Shown here piece by piece: positions 11,363-23,599 of a stretch of 64,000 nt of DNA. The first letter of the stretch is position 1. Each line of letters begins with the position of its first letter. Position numbers and translations under genes: made by a program. The notes under the pieces are model-generated. The model was not told where the DNA came from and searched no databases. It saw only the letters and a list, made by a program, of their open reading frames with translations. The stretch is from positions 124,001 to 188,000 of the forward strand of contig JPHH03000030.1 of assembly GCA_000750105.3 (NCBI GenBank), read 5' to 3'. Source of the DNA: Tolypocladium sp. Sup5 PDA-1. Its lineage: Eukaryota > Ascomycota > Sordariomycetes > Hypocreales > Ophiocordycipitaceae.

Positions 11363-14300
11363 TTAGAAGAAGTAAAACAGCTTCCACCCCTTCACCTTGG
11401 TCGCCCACGTGAAAAAGTACACCAGCCCCAGGTTCCCCAGCGTAAACAACACAAATATCCCCCAGCACCCCCACCGTCCGCCCAACTGTCCGTCTCCGAG
11501 GTTGAACTGCGCCAGGAACTGATCGCCCGTCGTCCAGCGACACACCTGGCACTCCGAGGGGCCCGACGCTTCTGGGTTGAGGAGCTGGGCGGACGTAGCG
11601 AGCGCCCATTTGGCGACGTACTCGGAGCAGGTTTGGTTGGGGGGCGGCGTGAAGGTTGTGAGATCCGAAGAGGAGCACGATACGGGGACCGAGGCGGTGA
11701 CGGCCTCAACCATGCCTCCGAGAAGGTACGTAAAGGGGGAGAGGTAGTAGAGCTGCCATCTTGTTAGCCCGGGAGAGGCGGGGGACGCGGAGAGGCAACT
11801 TACCCAGTAGCGCCAGAAGACTTGAATCTGCTCGTACGGCACAATGACGCCGTTGAACCAGTTACAGGTGCAGATGATGAAGACGAGCACGTTTCCAGCC
11901 GCACCGAGGTCTGGGCTCAGTGCCATCATGAACAAGCCAAGGAGAACCTGGCCCTCTGTTAGTGTCTCGTGGATTTAACCTGGCATAACCCGTCGACGTA
12001 CCTGGAAGATCTCGTATGTCAGGAGGAACAAGAAGATGTAAGCCGCCTCTCCTCCGAGCGGCAAGCCGCTTGGAAAGTACCACAGAACGTAGTACAGCAC
12101 CGTTACCAGGACAGCACCGGGAAGCTCCGAAAGGATAGTGGAAGAGGCAAACGCAACCCAGCCGTACGTGTGCGAGGGACCCTCGCGGAACATCCAGTGC
12201 AGACTCGCGAAAAAGTACCGCGCCAGGATGACGTTGACAATGGCGTTGCAGAGGAAGAGGATAAAGAAGACGCTAAACATCCGGTTCTGAAGGTCCTGGG
12301 GACTGGTTCCAATCTGGAAAAAGGTGAACCCAACGAGGATCGCGCTGATGACGTGCACCCATATCTTGGAGTACATGTACGGCGGGTTTCGCCACTGATT
12401 CAGCAGCATCCTCTTCGTCAGTAACCAAGTCTGCGCAAGGATCGACGCGTTGCATTCGGATGCGTCCCCGTCATCGCCGTGGGTGTTTCCCACGTCACCG
12501 CGCTTGTTCTCGCCGATTTGTCGCCTCAGTTCGGCGGCTTCGGGAGACGCAGCCCAGTTGGCGGCCCAGTTGGAGCCCTTGTCGTTGGAGCGCGCGTTGA
12601 CGCCGGCGCCGACGGTCTCGAGGATGAATTCGCCGGGGTTGGCGCCCTGTGGGCTGATGGCGCCGTGACGGGCAAAGTACGATAGCGCTTCCGTGACCTT
12701 GCCGAAACTGCAGATGCTGTCAGCTACCGGGAGCGAGGAGGACTGCGACTGGACGAGGCAACTTACTAGAGCTGCTGGCCCTCGGATGACAGTGCCAGGA
12801 GGTTGTCGAACTGGGAAAACAAGAGCGCGGACGGCTGATGGATCGTCACGACGATGGCTTGGCCTTGACGGGCGAGGAGCTTGAGGTAGTGGACGATGTG
12901 AGCGGCGCCCTGGGAGTCCAGGCCCGAGGTTGGTTCATCTGCAAACAGAATCTCTGGCCGCGCGGCAAGTTCCACGCCAATCTGTCAGGAGCAGGAGTAA
13001 GTAAACAGAAACGCATGGTGAGTTCATGCTGCGGCGGCGCGTCCAGACGTACCGTTACTCGCTTGAGACGCTCCACTCCAAGGCCACTGCCGTCTTCTCC
13101 AATCAGGACGTCTTGCACCTCATCCAGGCCGAGCAGCTCCAGGACCTTGTCGACGTAAGCCAGCTTCTCGGCCCTGGAATATGTCTTGGGCTGGCGCAAG
13201 AGCGCGGAGAACTCGAGTGCCTCGCGGACCGTGGCGGTGCCCTCGTGCAGGTCCATCTGCTGAGCAAAGCCTGATGCCGTTAGGGTCTGAACTCCTAGTC
13301 TGGCTATGAGATGCGCTTACCAACAGTCTTCCTGTAGCTCGGGCTCGGAGGCTGGCTCCCCACGAGGACTTCGCCCTTGAGTTGACCGGCAAAGTTCGTC
13401 TGGCTGAGGGCCGTGAGCAGGGTCGTCTTGCCGGCGCCGCTGGCACCGCACAGGGCGGTAAGCTCTCCACGTCTGACGTATCCAGAGATGCCCTTGAGGA
13501 TATGAGCATCGCCAATGTCCACGTAGATGTCCTTCCAGGTGAGTGCCAGTTCTCCGATTCGCCCGGAGACGACGTTGGCCTGGCCAGTCGCGGAGCTGGA
13601 TCCCGACGCAGGAGCTGACTTTTCCACATCTGCAAGACTGGCGTCGTTTGTCTTCTGGGCTCGCCGCCTTGCGAAGACGAGAGGCGCTCCACCCTGGGGC
13701 GCGAATCTCATAATCTCGCTTCCGAAGATGCCGATGAAGAGGTATGCGAAGGCGATCGCAATCATGATGCCGATGTTGCGCCACCGATGGGATGCCGCGA
13801 AGCCAAAGGACTCGAGGTACTGGGTTCCCGATACGCTGGTCTGCCCCGGGAGAGCGCCCCTGATGGCACAGGTCTGGTGTCCGGAAACTCCATTTGGCGG
13901 GATGAGGTTATCGTCGCAGCGGAGCGTCAGCCCGGTGAACTCGTTTGCGAAGAGCTGCAGCCATGATTAGTTGATGCAAAACGCCACGCTGGATCTTGGA
14001 CCGCTGACATTTTCGAAGCCGTAGAACATGGGGTTGATGTAATGCAGCCATCCAAAGGCCGGGCTCATATCATTCGGCGGAATCAAGAAGCCGGCGAAGA
14101 GGAGGAGCACCGTGCACGAGAAGCCGCCGTAACGGAAGCCTAGACAATTATCAGTGAGGAGAGGCTCAAAAGGGCGTGAATAGGTGCTTACAGTCATCCA
14201 GGGTTCCGACGTAGTAGGCAAACATGCGCAGCAGGTTGCTGAAGCACACAGTCGAGATGAAGAGCGTCAGGTAAAAGAAGAAGAATTTACCCGCCTGGAT

Positions 14301-16060
14301 CTGCAACCCCGCGAGGAAGTAGAAGACGATGAGGAACAGGGCGTGCTGAAAGGCGATGAGCGGCAAGTCGATGAGGAACCTGGCAGAGGCAACGGCAGAG
14401 GGGCGGCTTAGATGCAGTTTCGCTGGGAGAGAAGACGTGTTAGGCAAATGTTTCTCCGATTCAGAGGACTGCTGGAAAGATTCTCACCCTGTCTCTCGAC
14501 CACGGGTCTGTTCGAATAAGCGTCAAAGAGTTCTGGGAACTGCAGCCAGCCATTGAGGATCAACGCAAAGTACAGAGCGCCCCCCCGCGTAAACGCACCC
14601 GCTGCGGTGTTGTCAACGTCAAAATAAACACTGCCACAGACCAGACAGAGGATGAGGGTGGTGATCCACTTGATGTAGTAGACCCTTCGCTGGCCGAGGA
14701 CGAGCTGGTACTCTCTCGTCAGGCACTCGCGCACCTGTGCAGGGAACGACAACCGGTATGAATCGGTCGGTAGGAGGGCGCCCCCCTGCTTCTGTCTGTA
14801 CTCTTCGATCTCGGACAGCAGTCGGTTGTAGTGCTCCGAGCGGCGGAACGCGGCGGCGAGGTCGGCGGACGACGTGATCTTCTCCGCCTCGGAGCCGGGC
14901 CTGACGCGCCGCTCGCCGTGGTCCGTCACGGTGACGAGGAACTCGGCCGTCGTCTGCCCCGGGACGGGGACGTAGCCCAGGCCCTCAAAGTACGCCCAGG
15001 CCTCGGACGTGGAGCCGAAGAAGGCCTCGTGGCCCTGGTCGAGGAGCACGACCTTGTCGAAGTTGCGGTAGAGGTCCTCGCCGGCCTGGTAGAGGGTCGC
15101 CAGGGTGGTCTTGCTGCCGATGTCGGTGAAGGCACGCAGGGCGCGGGCAAAGTCCAGGGCGGTGGAGGAGTCGAGGCCGCGCGTGGAGTTGTCGAAGCAC
15201 TGGACCGAGGAGCCGGCGGCCAAGACTTCGGCGATGGAGACTCTGGAACATCAACGTCAGCGTTGTTATGCATAGGCGTTTACAAGAAGGACAACATACC
15301 GTTTCCTCTCGCCACCGGATACACCTGGGGTGAAAGGCCCACCAACTGGGGTATCCAGCGCATGGGAAAGGCCGAACATCTTGGCAATGACCTCTACCAG
15401 ATCGGTAACCGATTTGCTGTCTCGTGCCTCGGAGGGAAGCGAGCTGCGGAGGGCAAACCGGATGGTCTGCCTCACCGTCAAACAGGCAATGTGCCGATCC
15501 TCCTCCGGGAGGTAGATGGTTTCCCGGGCATGGTCACGCTTGAACGCGGCGGCAGGGATGTTTGCGTATTCGAGGTCTCCCGTCACGGCGAGGGGGGATT
15601 GGTTCGCGACTGTCCGGAGGAACGTAGAGCAGCCGCTTCCCGGTCGACCGAGAACGAGGAGCATTTCCCCCGGCTTGACGATCCCAGAGAAGCCGGTCAG
15701 GATGGCCCTGCCGGCAGGAGTAGACTTCCTGGGCGAGAGGCGCCGCAAGACGTTGTCCTGCACGAAGCGAACCTGGTCCGGTCCGAACGTGTTTAGCACC
15801 GCGCGCGGCAGCGTCTTGACGTCGACTTCGCTTCCGGACGGGGCCCCGACGGAGAGGTTCCTGAACGAGAGGCCGATCTGCTTGGGCTCGTCTCGGCCCT
15901 GGGGAGCCTGGCTGCGCAGGAGGGTCCTGATGGACTCGAGGCCCTCTGAGCCGATGGCCTTTGGCGCGGGGGCATCGGATGCGCCTACCGAGTCGACGAC
16001 GGTAGGCTCGCTCAGCTTTTCCTCGGGCTGGCGAGCCGCGATGTCGTCGTCGGCGGCCAT
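11363..16060 (-). CDS. PDR-type full ABC transporter (drug/metabolite efflux)
   Basis: Ten exons: 16060-15300, 15242-14488, 14422-14192, 14139-14009, 13954-13321, 13270-13053, 12981-12767, 12707-12002, 11947-11804 and 11752-11363. All nine introns (50-71 nt) have GT..AG ends and the frame closes at 1394 aa. The layout is NBD-TMD-NBD-TMD, as in fungal pleiotropic drug resistance pumps. NBD1 has the degenerate Walker A typical of the family (GRPGSGCST near 138, Cys for Lys), VSGGERKR near 247 and FDNSTRGLDSST near 270. NBD2 has canonical GASGAGKTT near 796, a diverged signature LGVERLKRVT near 900 and LFADEPTSGLD near 922. Membrane segments follow each NBD. It should export hydrophobic compounds at the plasma membrane using ATP. 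It diverges from the MFS gene across 1.2 kb, so shared control is possible. The substrate is unknown. Confidence 0.93.
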
Positions 16061-17254
16061 GGCGGCGCGGTGAGGTGAGGTGAAGAGCTGTGGACGGCAA
16101 GGCAAGGGCGAAGCTTGGTCTGGGCAATTGGCAAAGACGAGGCAAAGCTAGGATGCTCAAAGAACGCTCAAAGACGTCCACGAGGGTGCCGGTTGCTGCA
16201 AAGCTCGGAAGGGCTCTCAATCGCCACGACAACAAGCTTCCAACCGAAGAAGGGCCAACAAGAGCGCCGTGTTAGTCGCTGCCGCAAAAGCTTGGAACCA
16301 GCTCTCGACGAAGCTCCCGATGGTCTGTGGATCGAGAACAGCAAGCTAGCCGAGCTCCCTCGCGCAAAGTGCTCATAAAAGGGAGCCGTGGCTCGGACTC
16401 GCAGGGGAGTCAACTCCGAGGAGCCGGGGGTCCGTGTTTCCCATCGCGGGTTTGTCTGGGATGGTGGACTGTTCGCGATTGGAAGCCTGGAGGCTCCGTG
16501 GGCTTTGCCGGATCCGATGCGGTGCCAGGTCCGACGTGGTGTGACTGGACGTGGGGACTGGTTGTGCAACTCCGATGGGGTCGGAGTTGGATGGCTGGTA
16601 TAGGCGTTGTCGACTCTCGGAGTTGGCGTGGCCGGTGTGCTCGCTACCCGCCGCGGCTGCAGGGTTAAGCGATCCCGTCTAGCCAGTCTTTGCATGGAAA
16701 GCATCCGGACGTCGTCTTGGAGCACCGCATTCAGACATGTTCCCATCTCGTCATCGCGTTTGTGCTCCCATGCCCTCCGCGTTTGCCCATGGTCCACCCC
16801 GCCACGTACAGGGCTTGACACTTTGGCTCAACACCCTGTTCTCTGTCACAGGAACAAAGGCACTCGCATCATATTCTTTCCATATATCCGCAGCCTGGCA
16901 ATGGCATTTTATTTCCTCTCAATATCGTCGAGATTCAGCAGTCCGCCACGTTATGGCGTGCTGGCCTTGTCCAAGGACTAGTGGTTTGTTGGATGGGTCT
17001 GGCTGTCAGTGTCAGTTCCGTCGTGTCGGGTCCCAAGGCAATCCTGTACCAAGATGCTCAGCTACCTTCTATAAGTACGCAGAGCACGCGTGTGAGCTGC
17101 CGTGGAGGAATACACCGAGACTTGGACGCAATACCATCTCTTTCCGCTTTTGCACTTCGACTCGGGTCTGGTGTTGGTGATATTCGTAACAGCCTAGCCT
17201 CTTCGACAGCTGCGCCTTTCCCTCTCATCCGCCTCCCACGTCTTTCATCTCACG
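16061..17254. promoter_or_regulatory. Divergent promoter region, ABC pump / MFS transporter
   Basis: About 1.2 kb between the two transporter start codons, which face away from each other. No supported gene lies inside. Moderately GC-rich, with runs of overlapping chance frames. I found no convincing paired-CGG or TCGN5CGA regulator site. The arrangement permits co-regulation but does not prove it. Confidence 0.45.
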
Positions 17255-19107
17255 ATGGCGGACAAACTCGGGCCTTCGACGGCGTGGTGGCACGACGGCG
17301 GCTTGAGGAGACTGTACCTCTTGCTGCCGGTCGTCATCCTCAGTAGCTCGTACCAGGGGTTCGACGGCATGATCATGAACGGCTTGCAGCTGCTCCCGTC
17401 CTGGCAAGAAGGTAATCCCCTGCTCATGGTTCCCTTTGCTCGGCCAACAAACGAGCTGCTAACAAGCCCCATAGAGTTTGACTATCCGACAGGTCCAATC
17501 CTTGGCCTTTTAAACTCCATCCAGTCTGTCGGTGCCATGGTAGCATTGCCCCTCATCGGCTGGGTCGTCGACAGATTCGGTCGCCGCAACTCCATCGCCT
17601 TTGGAGCGGCATGGACACTTGTCGGGGCCATTCTTCAGGCATCGGCGAAGCACGTCGCGCCGTTCATCATTGCGCGTTTCCTCATCGGCTGGGGGCTGGC
17701 TTTCACGGTCGTCGGTGCCCCGCTGCTCCTTGCCGAGTTGGCCTTGCCCAAGCACCGAGGGAGCGTCTTGTCGTACTTCCCGACGGCCTGGTATACGGGT
17801 GCCATTATTGCCGCCTGGACGACGTACGGGACTCAGCACATTGACAGCTCCTGGTCGTGGAGAATCCCCAGTCTCCTGCAGGGCGTTCCCGCCGTCATTC
17901 AGCTCTTGTTCATCTGGTTTGTCCCCGAGAGCCCGCGATGGCTCATTTCCAGGGGCAACGGGGCCGAGGCGAAGCGGATCCTCGTCAAGTACCACGCCAA
18001 CGGCGATGAGAACAATCCGATTGTGGATATTGAGTATTCGCAGATCAAGGAGGCTATCCTTCAGGACACTCAGTACAAACGCCAAGGCAGCTACCTTGAC
18101 CTCATCCGCGAAAAGCCCAACAGGCGAAGACTCATCATTGTCACCTTCTGCGGTCTTTTCCTCGAGGTAATTACAAATACCATTACTTGTCGGGGTTACC
18201 GCTAAGTTTGGTTCCATTTATAGATTTCTGGTAACGGTCTCGTCCAATACTATCTTCACTCCGTCCTCAACAGCATTGGCATTACATCGACCGTCCAACA
18301 GACCACCATCAACGGCTGCCTGTCTATCTACAACTTTGTTTTGGCCATGGCAGCATCGCTGCTCGTCGAGAAAGTCGGTCGCCGAAAGCTCTTTCTCATT
18401 TCGACATCGGGCATGTTCATTGCCTTTATTCTCTGGACGGTTTTTGCAGCCTGTGAGTTTCTGACCATCCCCTGAATGGCCCATAGCCCCTTGGACTCGA
18501 ATGAGAACCAATGTACAGTTGGCTATGTCGTTGCTAACCATTCCCATTAGTGTATACGACCCACAAGACGACCAACTACGCCATAGGCGTCCTCGTCTCC
18601 ATCTTCCTCTCCAACGGCGCCTACGATCTCGGATGGACCCCGCTCTGGGCGTATCCCGCTGAGCTTCTCCCCTACGAGGTTCGAGCCCGCGGTGTCGCGT
18701 ACATGACGGGCATCATGCACGCTGCAGGCTTCTTCTCTACCTTTGTCAACCCCATCGGGTTGCAGAACCTCGGATGGAGGTACTACATCATCTACATCGT
18801 CTACACCCTGCTCGAGGTAAGCAACCGCCTCATTCCAGCATCTACCCCGTTTTAGTCTGAGATGAGGATAACGTGGATGACTTTGGCTAATACCCTACAA
18901 TAGCTCATTGCTGTTTGGTGGTTCTTTGTCGAAACTAGAGGCTTCACTCTGGAGGAGATTAGCGCCATCTTTGAAACCCCTGGCCTCTCGTGGAAGCAGA
19001 GGAGGAACTTGAAGGCTCCCAGCTCAAGTCAGGATTCCAGCTCCACGGAAGAAAATGGAGATTCTCCCAAGAGCTCTGCGGTTATTGTTTCAAAGGAAGA
19101 GCTCTGA
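17255..19107 (+). CDS. MFS sugar-porter family transporter
   Basis: Five exons (17255-17411, 17475-18166, 18224-18452, 18551-18816, 18904-19107) encode 515 aa. Intron 1 is 63 nt and reads through in frame, but its GT..TAG ends and the family alignment (SWQE joined to EFDYPTGPILG) support removal. About 12 membrane segments. Sugar-porter signatures are present: DRFGRR near 88, RFLIGWG, PESPRWLIS near 203, EKVGRRK after TM7, WAYPAELLPYEVRARG, and VETRG near the end. The C-terminal tail is Ser-rich and cytosolic. The family moves hexoses, disaccharides or other small polar molecules by proton symport across the plasma membrane. The fungal members it most resembles are annotated as lactose-permease or hexose types; the real substrate is not predictable. 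Its neighbours are the divergent ABC pump and the convergent ligase. Confidence 0.92.
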
Positions 19108-19753
19108 GGCGCTTGATACCAAGGATCACTGGAATGATAGGGGTGGCGCGCAAAGACCTGAACATGGTCATGCTCTGTACTACGGAAGGTGCTTCTAGCG
19201 TAGAAACAACCCAAAAGATGCTTTTACAAGCGTTTCTGCTTCACTTGGATGAGTTATGATGTCGAAGGAATCAACAGGACTGCATGGATTCCTCTTGTGT
19301 TGCTCGCCATGCACCAACACTGTCACCAAGGGGCCATCGTACGAAAGGATCAGCTCGGCCGCAGCCTTCAGATCATTATCCAATATCTGATACGACTGAG
19401 CCCATGAGGTGCATCTCCAGCTGCATGTGGAGAGCGGTGGTTACACACAGGTTTTGCGTATGGGATCATAACATCCCGGAGTTGAGACTTGGACAAGAAC
19501 CCGTTCTTTCAGACAGCTTGTTCCAAGGCATAAAATAGCGTGGTTATACCAGAGCATTATGCGGTCAACAACAAAGGTCATTTTTTGGACGGTGCTTCCA
19601 TCACAGGTTTGGTGTGCAGTCACAGTCCGTACCACTGCTCGACATGGCGGCAGATGATCTCTCACATCGCGCAGAGTGCGTTGTAAATAAGTATGTCACG
19701 GAAGCTTCTCATTGCGGCAAAGTTTCAGTTGACTGAGCTTCACTAAGATTCTA
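19108..19753. other. Convergent intergenic region
   Basis: About 650 bp between the 3' ends of the MFS and ligase genes. It should contain both terminators. Short frames near 19195-19540 have no family features. Nothing else is seen. Confidence 0.4.
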
Positions 19754-21515
19754 TCAAGCAGCAATCGCAACAAACCGCGTAGACCTATCCACAGTCGGCC
19801 CAACATGCACCAGTTCCTTCAACCTCCTCTTGTTAATCTTATAGCCCACGTAGGGGTACTTCTCCACAAAGTAGGCCCCGCCTGAAAGCCTCTTGAACTT
19901 GCCCAGCTTGCCCTCGACATATGTCTCGAGCTCCTCGGCGAGTTTTGCCAAGGCCGGCTGCCCCTTGTCCGCGCCGCCCGTCTGTACGGCGTCGGGCTGG
20001 AGGACGATGAAGGCGGTGGGGTGTTCTTGCTGCGTATCCTGGTCGCGGATGCCGACGACGACGGCTGTTGCTACGGCGGGGTGGTCGAAGAGGACGGCTT
20101 CAAACTCGTCTGCCGAGGCATGGGTGCCGTAGCCGTCTCCGACGCGTAAAAGTTCCTTGAGTCGGTCGACGATGAAGACGTTGGAGGTCTCGTCGACGTA
20201 GCCGACGTCGCCGGAGTGGAACCACCCATCCGCGTCAAAGTCCTTGTTCGCCTCAGGGTTGTCCTTGTATCCCGCGAATCGAGCAAGCGTGTTCCTGACA
20301 AGAATCTCTCCTTGCTGGCCATGACCGAGATCCTGACCGGTGGTAACATCCAAGACCCTCGCCTCCAGGCCATGAACCAAGGTGCCACTAGTTCCCGGCA
20401 CAGAAGAAGCATCGTCGATTTGCAACGCAATGAGAAGCGTCTCGGTTGTGCCCCATTCCAGCGTGAGTCGCACGCCGTTGAACTTTTCCTGTACAGCGTC
20501 GCGGATCTTTGTGTGCACAGGGGCTCCGGCAGATAAAAGCCACTTGATGCTCTTGTAGGTTGCGCCATCTCTCTTCTCCGACTTGGCGATTTGGGCAGCG
20601 AGCGGGGGTGTGACGAAGAGGAAGGTGATGCCGTACTTGTCAATGAGGTGGAATGTGGATTGGTCAAATGGTTTCAGTAGAATAATGACAGGAATGCCCA
20701 AGAGGATGTTCAGTCCAAGGTTCAATTTGGCGTTGATGCCGTATGCAAATGGGAGAGAGGAGACCCAGATATCCTTCTCGGGGTCTGTGTCTTCGGGAAC
20801 AGTCAACCGAGTGGTCAGCAGGTTGGCAGCCCAGTGGGCGTGGGTCGTAAGGAAGGACTTGACATTTCCAGAGGATCCGCTCGTGCGATAGATGAAAGCG
20901 TAATGCTCTTCAGTCTCCTCTCGTGTGTTAAGATGGAAGCCATCAAAGAGCTCCGTCTCCCCCGACAAGAGATCCGTAACGCTGGCGATGCCCTCGGGCG
21001 TGCCGGTGAGACTGATTAGCGGAATACCATTGTACGCCTCAGCTGCTCCCTTGGAAATTGGGGCAAGGCCCTCATCGGTGATGATGAGCTTGGCCTCAGC
21101 CTGCTGCAGTCTAGGAATGACGGCCAACGCGTCAAGGCCCTGCTGAACTGGAATAGGAGAAATTGTTGCTCCAACAGCCAAAACGGCAAAGAACGCTACG
21201 GGATAATGAATCTGAATCCAGGGTATGAGCAACGTGCGACATGGTGGCCATATAGTTGTCGGGAATAGCACTTACTGAGTTGTTTGCCAGGAAAGCAACA
21301 ACATTGTTCGGCTTGATGCCATACTTCTTGACAAGAACACTGGCCAATCGTCGGCTCTGAGTCTCAAGTTCGTCGAGAGTCAGGGTTTCTCCGGTCTCAT
21401 GCACCCGATACAACACCCGGTCTCGCGGATATTTCTCACGGGCAGTGTTGAATATGAAGTTGAACACATCCGTGGCAGGCGGATCGATCTTGGGAAGCCT
21501 TGACTGAAACACCAT
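19754..21515 (-). CDS. AMP-binding acyl/aryl-CoA ligase
   Basis: Two exons (21515-21276, 21211-19754) encode 565 aa. The 64-nt intron (GTAAGT donor, TTCAG acceptor) joins LANNS to IHYPVAFF. The protein belongs to the ANL superfamily (adenylate-forming enzymes): A3 loop YRTSGSSGNVKS, A5 EWGTTE, A7 WFHSGDVGY, and hinge/A8 IVDRLKELLRVGDG with downstream ASADEFEAVL. The C-terminus has KINKRRLKEL in place of the usual GKI.RREL, with a basic A10 lysine available. The length fits 4-coumarate-CoA-ligase-like enzymes: carboxylate plus ATP gives acyl-AMP, then the CoA thioester. There is no carrier-protein domain, so it is not an NRPS-like reductase. No clear C-terminal peroxisome tripeptide is visible. 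It diverges from the dioxygenase gene, which suggests joint control. An aromatic acid substrate is an inference from the neighbourhood. Confidence 0.9.
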
Positions 21516-22466
21516 CCTGAATGCTGTATGAGAGACTCAAAGAACGTTGATGATGTGTTATGACGTATAAAAGAGTTGGGTAGGAGTCGCGGCTTGGTTG
21601 TACTCCCAGTCTCGTTGTATTAACTTATAAGTGATGCGTGCTATTTCAGGACTCATCACCGCAAGCTCACCATGCCCGCTTGAGAATTGACAAGCACACC
21701 GCATACTTTCCCAAAGTGGTGGAATCAATAGGCGTCAACTTCGACGTTGAATGACGCCATTGTCGAAACCACTGCCTCCATCTGTCAGCTTGCCATGCAT
21801 CTCCGAGCTGCCGCCCGTCGGATGCATGCCATGTGTGAAGGATTACCCGCCTCGGCTCAGACTGATCCACATTGAATGTAGCTGAATATCCCCGGCTCAT
21901 ACCCGTCTGGGCGACAGGCTAAGATAGCGGCTTACAGATTCCATGTTGGAATTAACAGGATTATTCTTATCGCCGAACACGCCATGGTGTGGCACGATGA
22001 CGTGCCGGGGGCTGTCGACTATGCACCGACACTAGGTCGGACATCGGTGAACCTTGGATATATGCATGGACTTGCATAAGAAGAACCTGGGGTGACTCTG
22101 GCGTGACATTGCGAAGCTCTCTTCGCAAGCGTAAAGTGGTGGTGGATATCACATGCGCCGCTCCGATATGCTGCATGCGGGTTGGGGGCGGGTTTGGGAC
22201 AAGAGGTGCTAGGCAAACATCAACGGGCTACGGAGTAAGCAGCGCATCATTACACTTCAACAGGAAAGCTAACAGGGAACTTTGAATCGATGGTCGAGGG
22301 TCTAGGGCAAGTCCAAGTTGACAACTGTCCATAAAGGACGACTTCGCCCAAGGGACGCATAGATACGGGCATGGTATAGTCATTATTGCATCTTACTTCC
22401 TCGAGACTGTAACATCCCACGCCCAACATCAATACTTTCCAAACTTCCCAGAAACAATTGCCAAAG
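21516..22466. promoter_or_regulatory. Divergent promoter region, ligase / dioxygenase
   Basis: A 951-bp gap between the start codons of two genes transcribed away from each other. No gene is supported inside. A TATA-like TATAAAAG occurs on the plus strand near 21567, but far from the dioxygenase start. A shared bidirectional promoter is plausible. Confidence 0.4.
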
Positions 22467-23599
22467 ATGGCGGCCAATGGCACAACCAGCCTCCCAATCA
22501 TTGACTTTGCAAAGATCATTGGGCCTTCAATCTCCCACTCTCCCGAGGTCCTCGAGGAGAGCGAGAAGGAGAAGCAAAAGCTCTTCCAAGCCTTTGTTGA
22601 TGTTGGCTTCCTGTACCTTGCCAATCACTCGATCCCCGACTTTGCGCGAGACAACCTTTTCTCGCACGCAAAGCAGTTCTTCGCTCTCCCAGAGTCAGAA
22701 AAGGCCAAGGTCGAGACGGGAGAGTCCAAGGGCTTTCACGGATGGTTCTCCCCTTCGCGAACCTCGGGAGACTCCCGGCACTCTGATCTCAAGGAGGCCT
22801 TTGACGTGGGAAAAGAGAATGATGCCACGAGGCCGAACCAGTGGCCGGAGGAGTGGCCCGAGTTCCGCGATGACATGAACTTCTTTTTCGAAAAGTGCCA
22901 CGAAGTTCACCTGGTTCTCCTGCGAGCGCTCGCCCAGCAGGTCGGCGTGGACGAGAACTTCTTTGAGCCACACGTTGACGCGAAAGACCACTTCTTCCGT
23001 GTCATCTACTACCCAGAGACGAGCCGAGCGGCATTCAAGGACAGGCTGCGGGCGTCTGCACACACAGACTATGGGACCCTGACACTGCTGTTCAACGACA
23101 ACAGTGGCGGCCTGCAGGTACGACGCACAGATGGCACGTACATTGACGCACCCCCGGTCCCTGGCTGCGCGATCATCAACGGTAAGCAACGCTTGTGTCA
23201 CCCTGCTGGCTTCATATAGCTAACCCTGACGACGATGCAGTTGGAGACCTCTTGTCGCGTTGGTTCAACGACAAGCTCCTCTCCACCGAGCACCGCGTGG
23301 TCGAGCCGGAGCCGAAGCCTGACGCCAACGGCAACATCCCAGACGTGGTTCCCGCTCGTTACGCCATCGCGTGGTTCGGCCACCCGAACCGAGAAGCCCT
23401 GGTGGAGCCCCTCGAGGCCTGCTGCACGCCGGACAGCCCCAAGAAGTATGGGCCAGTCTATGCCGGGAAGCACGTGGTGGAACGCCTGGCGTATCTGCAC
23501 AAGAAGGGCCAGAACACCACCACCTGGTCGGATAACATGCAGCGAGAGAGAGAAAAGGCCGCGGCTGCAGCGCCACTCCTCGCGGCCGGGGGGTCGTAG
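22467..23599 (+). CDS. 2-oxoglutarate/Fe(II)-dependent dioxygenase, IPNS-like
   Basis: Two exons (22467-23181, 23241-23599) encode 357 aa. The 59-nt intron has a GTAAGC donor and a GCTAACCC branch-like site. The N-terminal DIOX_N part starts with LPIIDFAKI and includes the FVDVGFLYLANHSIP helix. The C-terminal double-stranded beta-helix carries the iron triad: HTD (near residues 199-201) and the distal His in STEHRV (near 255). The co-substrate arginine is in ARYAIAWF. The usual RxS motif is RxA here, with Ala for Ser, which may weaken 2OG carboxylate binding or mark a subfamily. Such enzymes hydroxylate, desaturate or ring-close small molecules in the cytosol. It lies head to head with the ligase and upstream of the DAHP synthase on the same strand. 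A tailoring step in a metabolite pathway is likely; the substrate is unknown. Confidence 0.9.

Noticed and set aside
14831..15796. 321-codon plus-strand frame across the ABC transporter
   Set aside because: Antisense to conserved NBD1 sequence; no motifs of its own.
19754..21515. NRPS-like or carboxylic acid reductase
   Set aside because: 565 aa with only an adenylation-type ligase fold; no carrier or reductase domain follows.
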